A stretch of DNA of 6,522 nt from Paracoccaceae bacterium (GTDB lineage Bacteria > Pseudomonadota > Alphaproteobacteria > Rhodobacterales > Rhodobacteraceae), in the NCBI GenBank assembly GCA_003511785.1, contig DOIS01000386.1, positions 1-6,522 of the forward strand, written 5' to 3'. The position numbers and the translations under genes were made by a program. How positions within the stretch are numbered: the first letter of the stretch is position 1; each line of letters starts with the position of its first letter. A model generated the notes under the pieces. The model was not told the origin of the DNA and ran no database searches. It worked only from the letters and a program-made list of their open reading frames with translations. Shown here one piece after another: positions 5,635 through 6,522 of the stretch.

Positions 5635-6507
5635 ATGGCGAAACTGGCATTTCTGGGACTTGGGGTGATGGGCTATCCGATGGCGGGGCACCTGGTCGCC
5701 AAGGGGCACGCGGTGACCGTCTACAACCGCACCGGGGCCAAGGCGCGCGCCTGGGTCGAGGCGCATGGCGGCCAGAGCGCCGAAACCCCGCGCGCGGCGG
5801 CCGAGGGCGCAGACTTCGTGATGGCCTGCGTGGGCAATGACGACGACCTGCGCAGCGTTTGTCAGGGCGAGGACGGCGCCTTCGCCGGGATGGAGGCCGG
5901 GGCGGTTTTCGTCGATCACACCACGGTCTCGGCCCAGGTCACGCGCGAGCTCTACGAGGCCGCAGGCGCGCAGGGGTTGGGCTTCGTCGACGCGCCGATC
6001 TCGGGCGGGCAGGCGGGGGCCGAGAACGGTGCATTGTCGGTGATGTGCGGCGGCGATGCCGAGACTTACGCCAGGGCCGAGCCGATCATCGCCGCCTATG
6101 CCCGGATCTGCCGCCGGATCGGCGAAAGCGGCGCGGGGCAGATGACCAAGATGTGCAACCAGATCGCCATCGCCGGGGTGGTGCAGGGTCTGTCGGAGGC
6201 GCTGCATTTCGCCGAGAAGGCCGGGCTGGACGGGCGCGCGGTGGTCGAGGTGATCTCCCAGGGCGCGGCGGGAAGCTGGCAGATGGACAACCGGCATGAG
6301 ACCATGCTGGAGGGCGAGTGGGAGCACGGGTTCGCGGTGGACTGGATGCGCAAGGACCTCGGCATCTGCCTCGAGGCCGCCGACGAGACCGGGGCCAGCC
6401 TGCCGGTCACGGCGCTGGTCGACCAGTTCTACAAGGACGTGCAGAAGCTGGGCGGCGGGCGCTGGGACACCTCAAGCCTGCTGGCCCGGCTGCGCAAGAT
6501 GGGCTAG
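5635..6507 (+). CDS. NAD(P)-dependent oxidoreductase, beta-hydroxyacid dehydrogenase family
   Basis: A 290-residue cytoplasmic enzyme of the family that includes 3-hydroxyisobutyrate dehydrogenase, tartronate semialdehyde reductase and glyoxylate/succinic semialdehyde reductase. It interconverts a beta- or gamma-hydroxyacid and the oxo compound. The Rossmann loop is GLGVMG (8-13). After the second strand comes NRTGAK (31-36); Arg32, Thr33 and Lys36 match the residues that hold the NADPH 2'-phosphate in GLYR-type members, so NADPH is the likely cofactor. DAPISGG (119-125) is the substrate-binding signature, Lys172 in GQMTKMCNQ is the expected catalytic lysine with Asn175 nearby, and Lys240-Asp241 is the conserved C-domain pair. 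Length is normal and nothing is missing. The start has GAGGGGAG (5623-5630) four bases before ATG. The substrate is uncertain; valine-pathway genes that would point to 3-hydroxyisobutyrate are absent from this window. Confidence 0.93.
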   Translation: MAKLAFLGLGVMGYPMAGHLVAKGHAVTVYNRTGAKARAWVEAHGGQSAETPRAAAEGADFVMACVGNDDDLRSVCQGEDGAFAGMEAGAVFVDHTTVSAQVTRELYEAAGAQGLGFVDAPISGGQAGAENGALSVMCGGDAETYARAEPIIAAYARICRRIGESGAGQMTKMCNQIAIAGVVQGLSEALHFAEKAGLDGRAVVEVISQGAAGSWQMDNRHETMLEGEWEHGFAVDWMRKDLGICLEAADETGASLPVTALVDQFYKDVQKLGGGRWDTSSLLARLRKMG

Positions 6508-6522
6508 GGTCAGGACCCATTG

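Overview
The window is dense, high-GC DNA with strong G/C preference at third codon positions. It most likely comes from an alphaproteobacterial chromosome, probably order Rhodobacterales. Two things support this: the gene order trkH (end) - hfq - hflX, which is the tail of the ntr/trk/hfq/hflX cluster known from that group, and the form of Hfq (short, with an acidic C-terminal tail). The order assignment is inferred from gene order and protein style, not from a marker gene.

Layout. Positions 1-150 hold the last 49 codons of a TrkH-type potassium transporter on the plus strand. After a 137-base leader come hfq (288-527) and hflX (527-1798), joined by a one-base stop/start overlap. A 102-base convergent intergenic region (1799-1900) carries a cluster of GC-rich hairpins. 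On the minus strand a two-gene unit reads from 5544 down to 1901. It holds a membrane-anchored penicillin-acylase-family Ntn hydrolase (5544-3070) and, four bases after its stop, a CPA2-type cation:proton antiporter (3065-1901). The antiporter appears to carry a frameshift near its N-terminus. A 90-base divergent intergenic region (5545-5634) separates this unit from a plus-strand beta-hydroxyacid dehydrogenase (5635-6507), which has an NADPH-type signature.

How the genes relate. TrkH, Hfq and HflX are potassium-uptake, RNA-chaperone and ribosome-rescue housekeeping functions. The hfq leader carries two (ARN)3 tracts, one overlapping the start codon, which suggests Hfq may control its own translation. 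The acylase and antiporter are probably co-transcribed, but no shared pathway can be read from the sequence. The dehydrogenase is divergently transcribed and may share a control region with the acylase.

I found no RNA gene, CRISPR array, insertion sequence, phage gene or defence system. No new multi-gene system is visible. The items most worth checking are the antiporter frameshift, the hfq leader and the hairpin cluster between hflX and the antiporter. No stretch over 300 bases lacks a gene.
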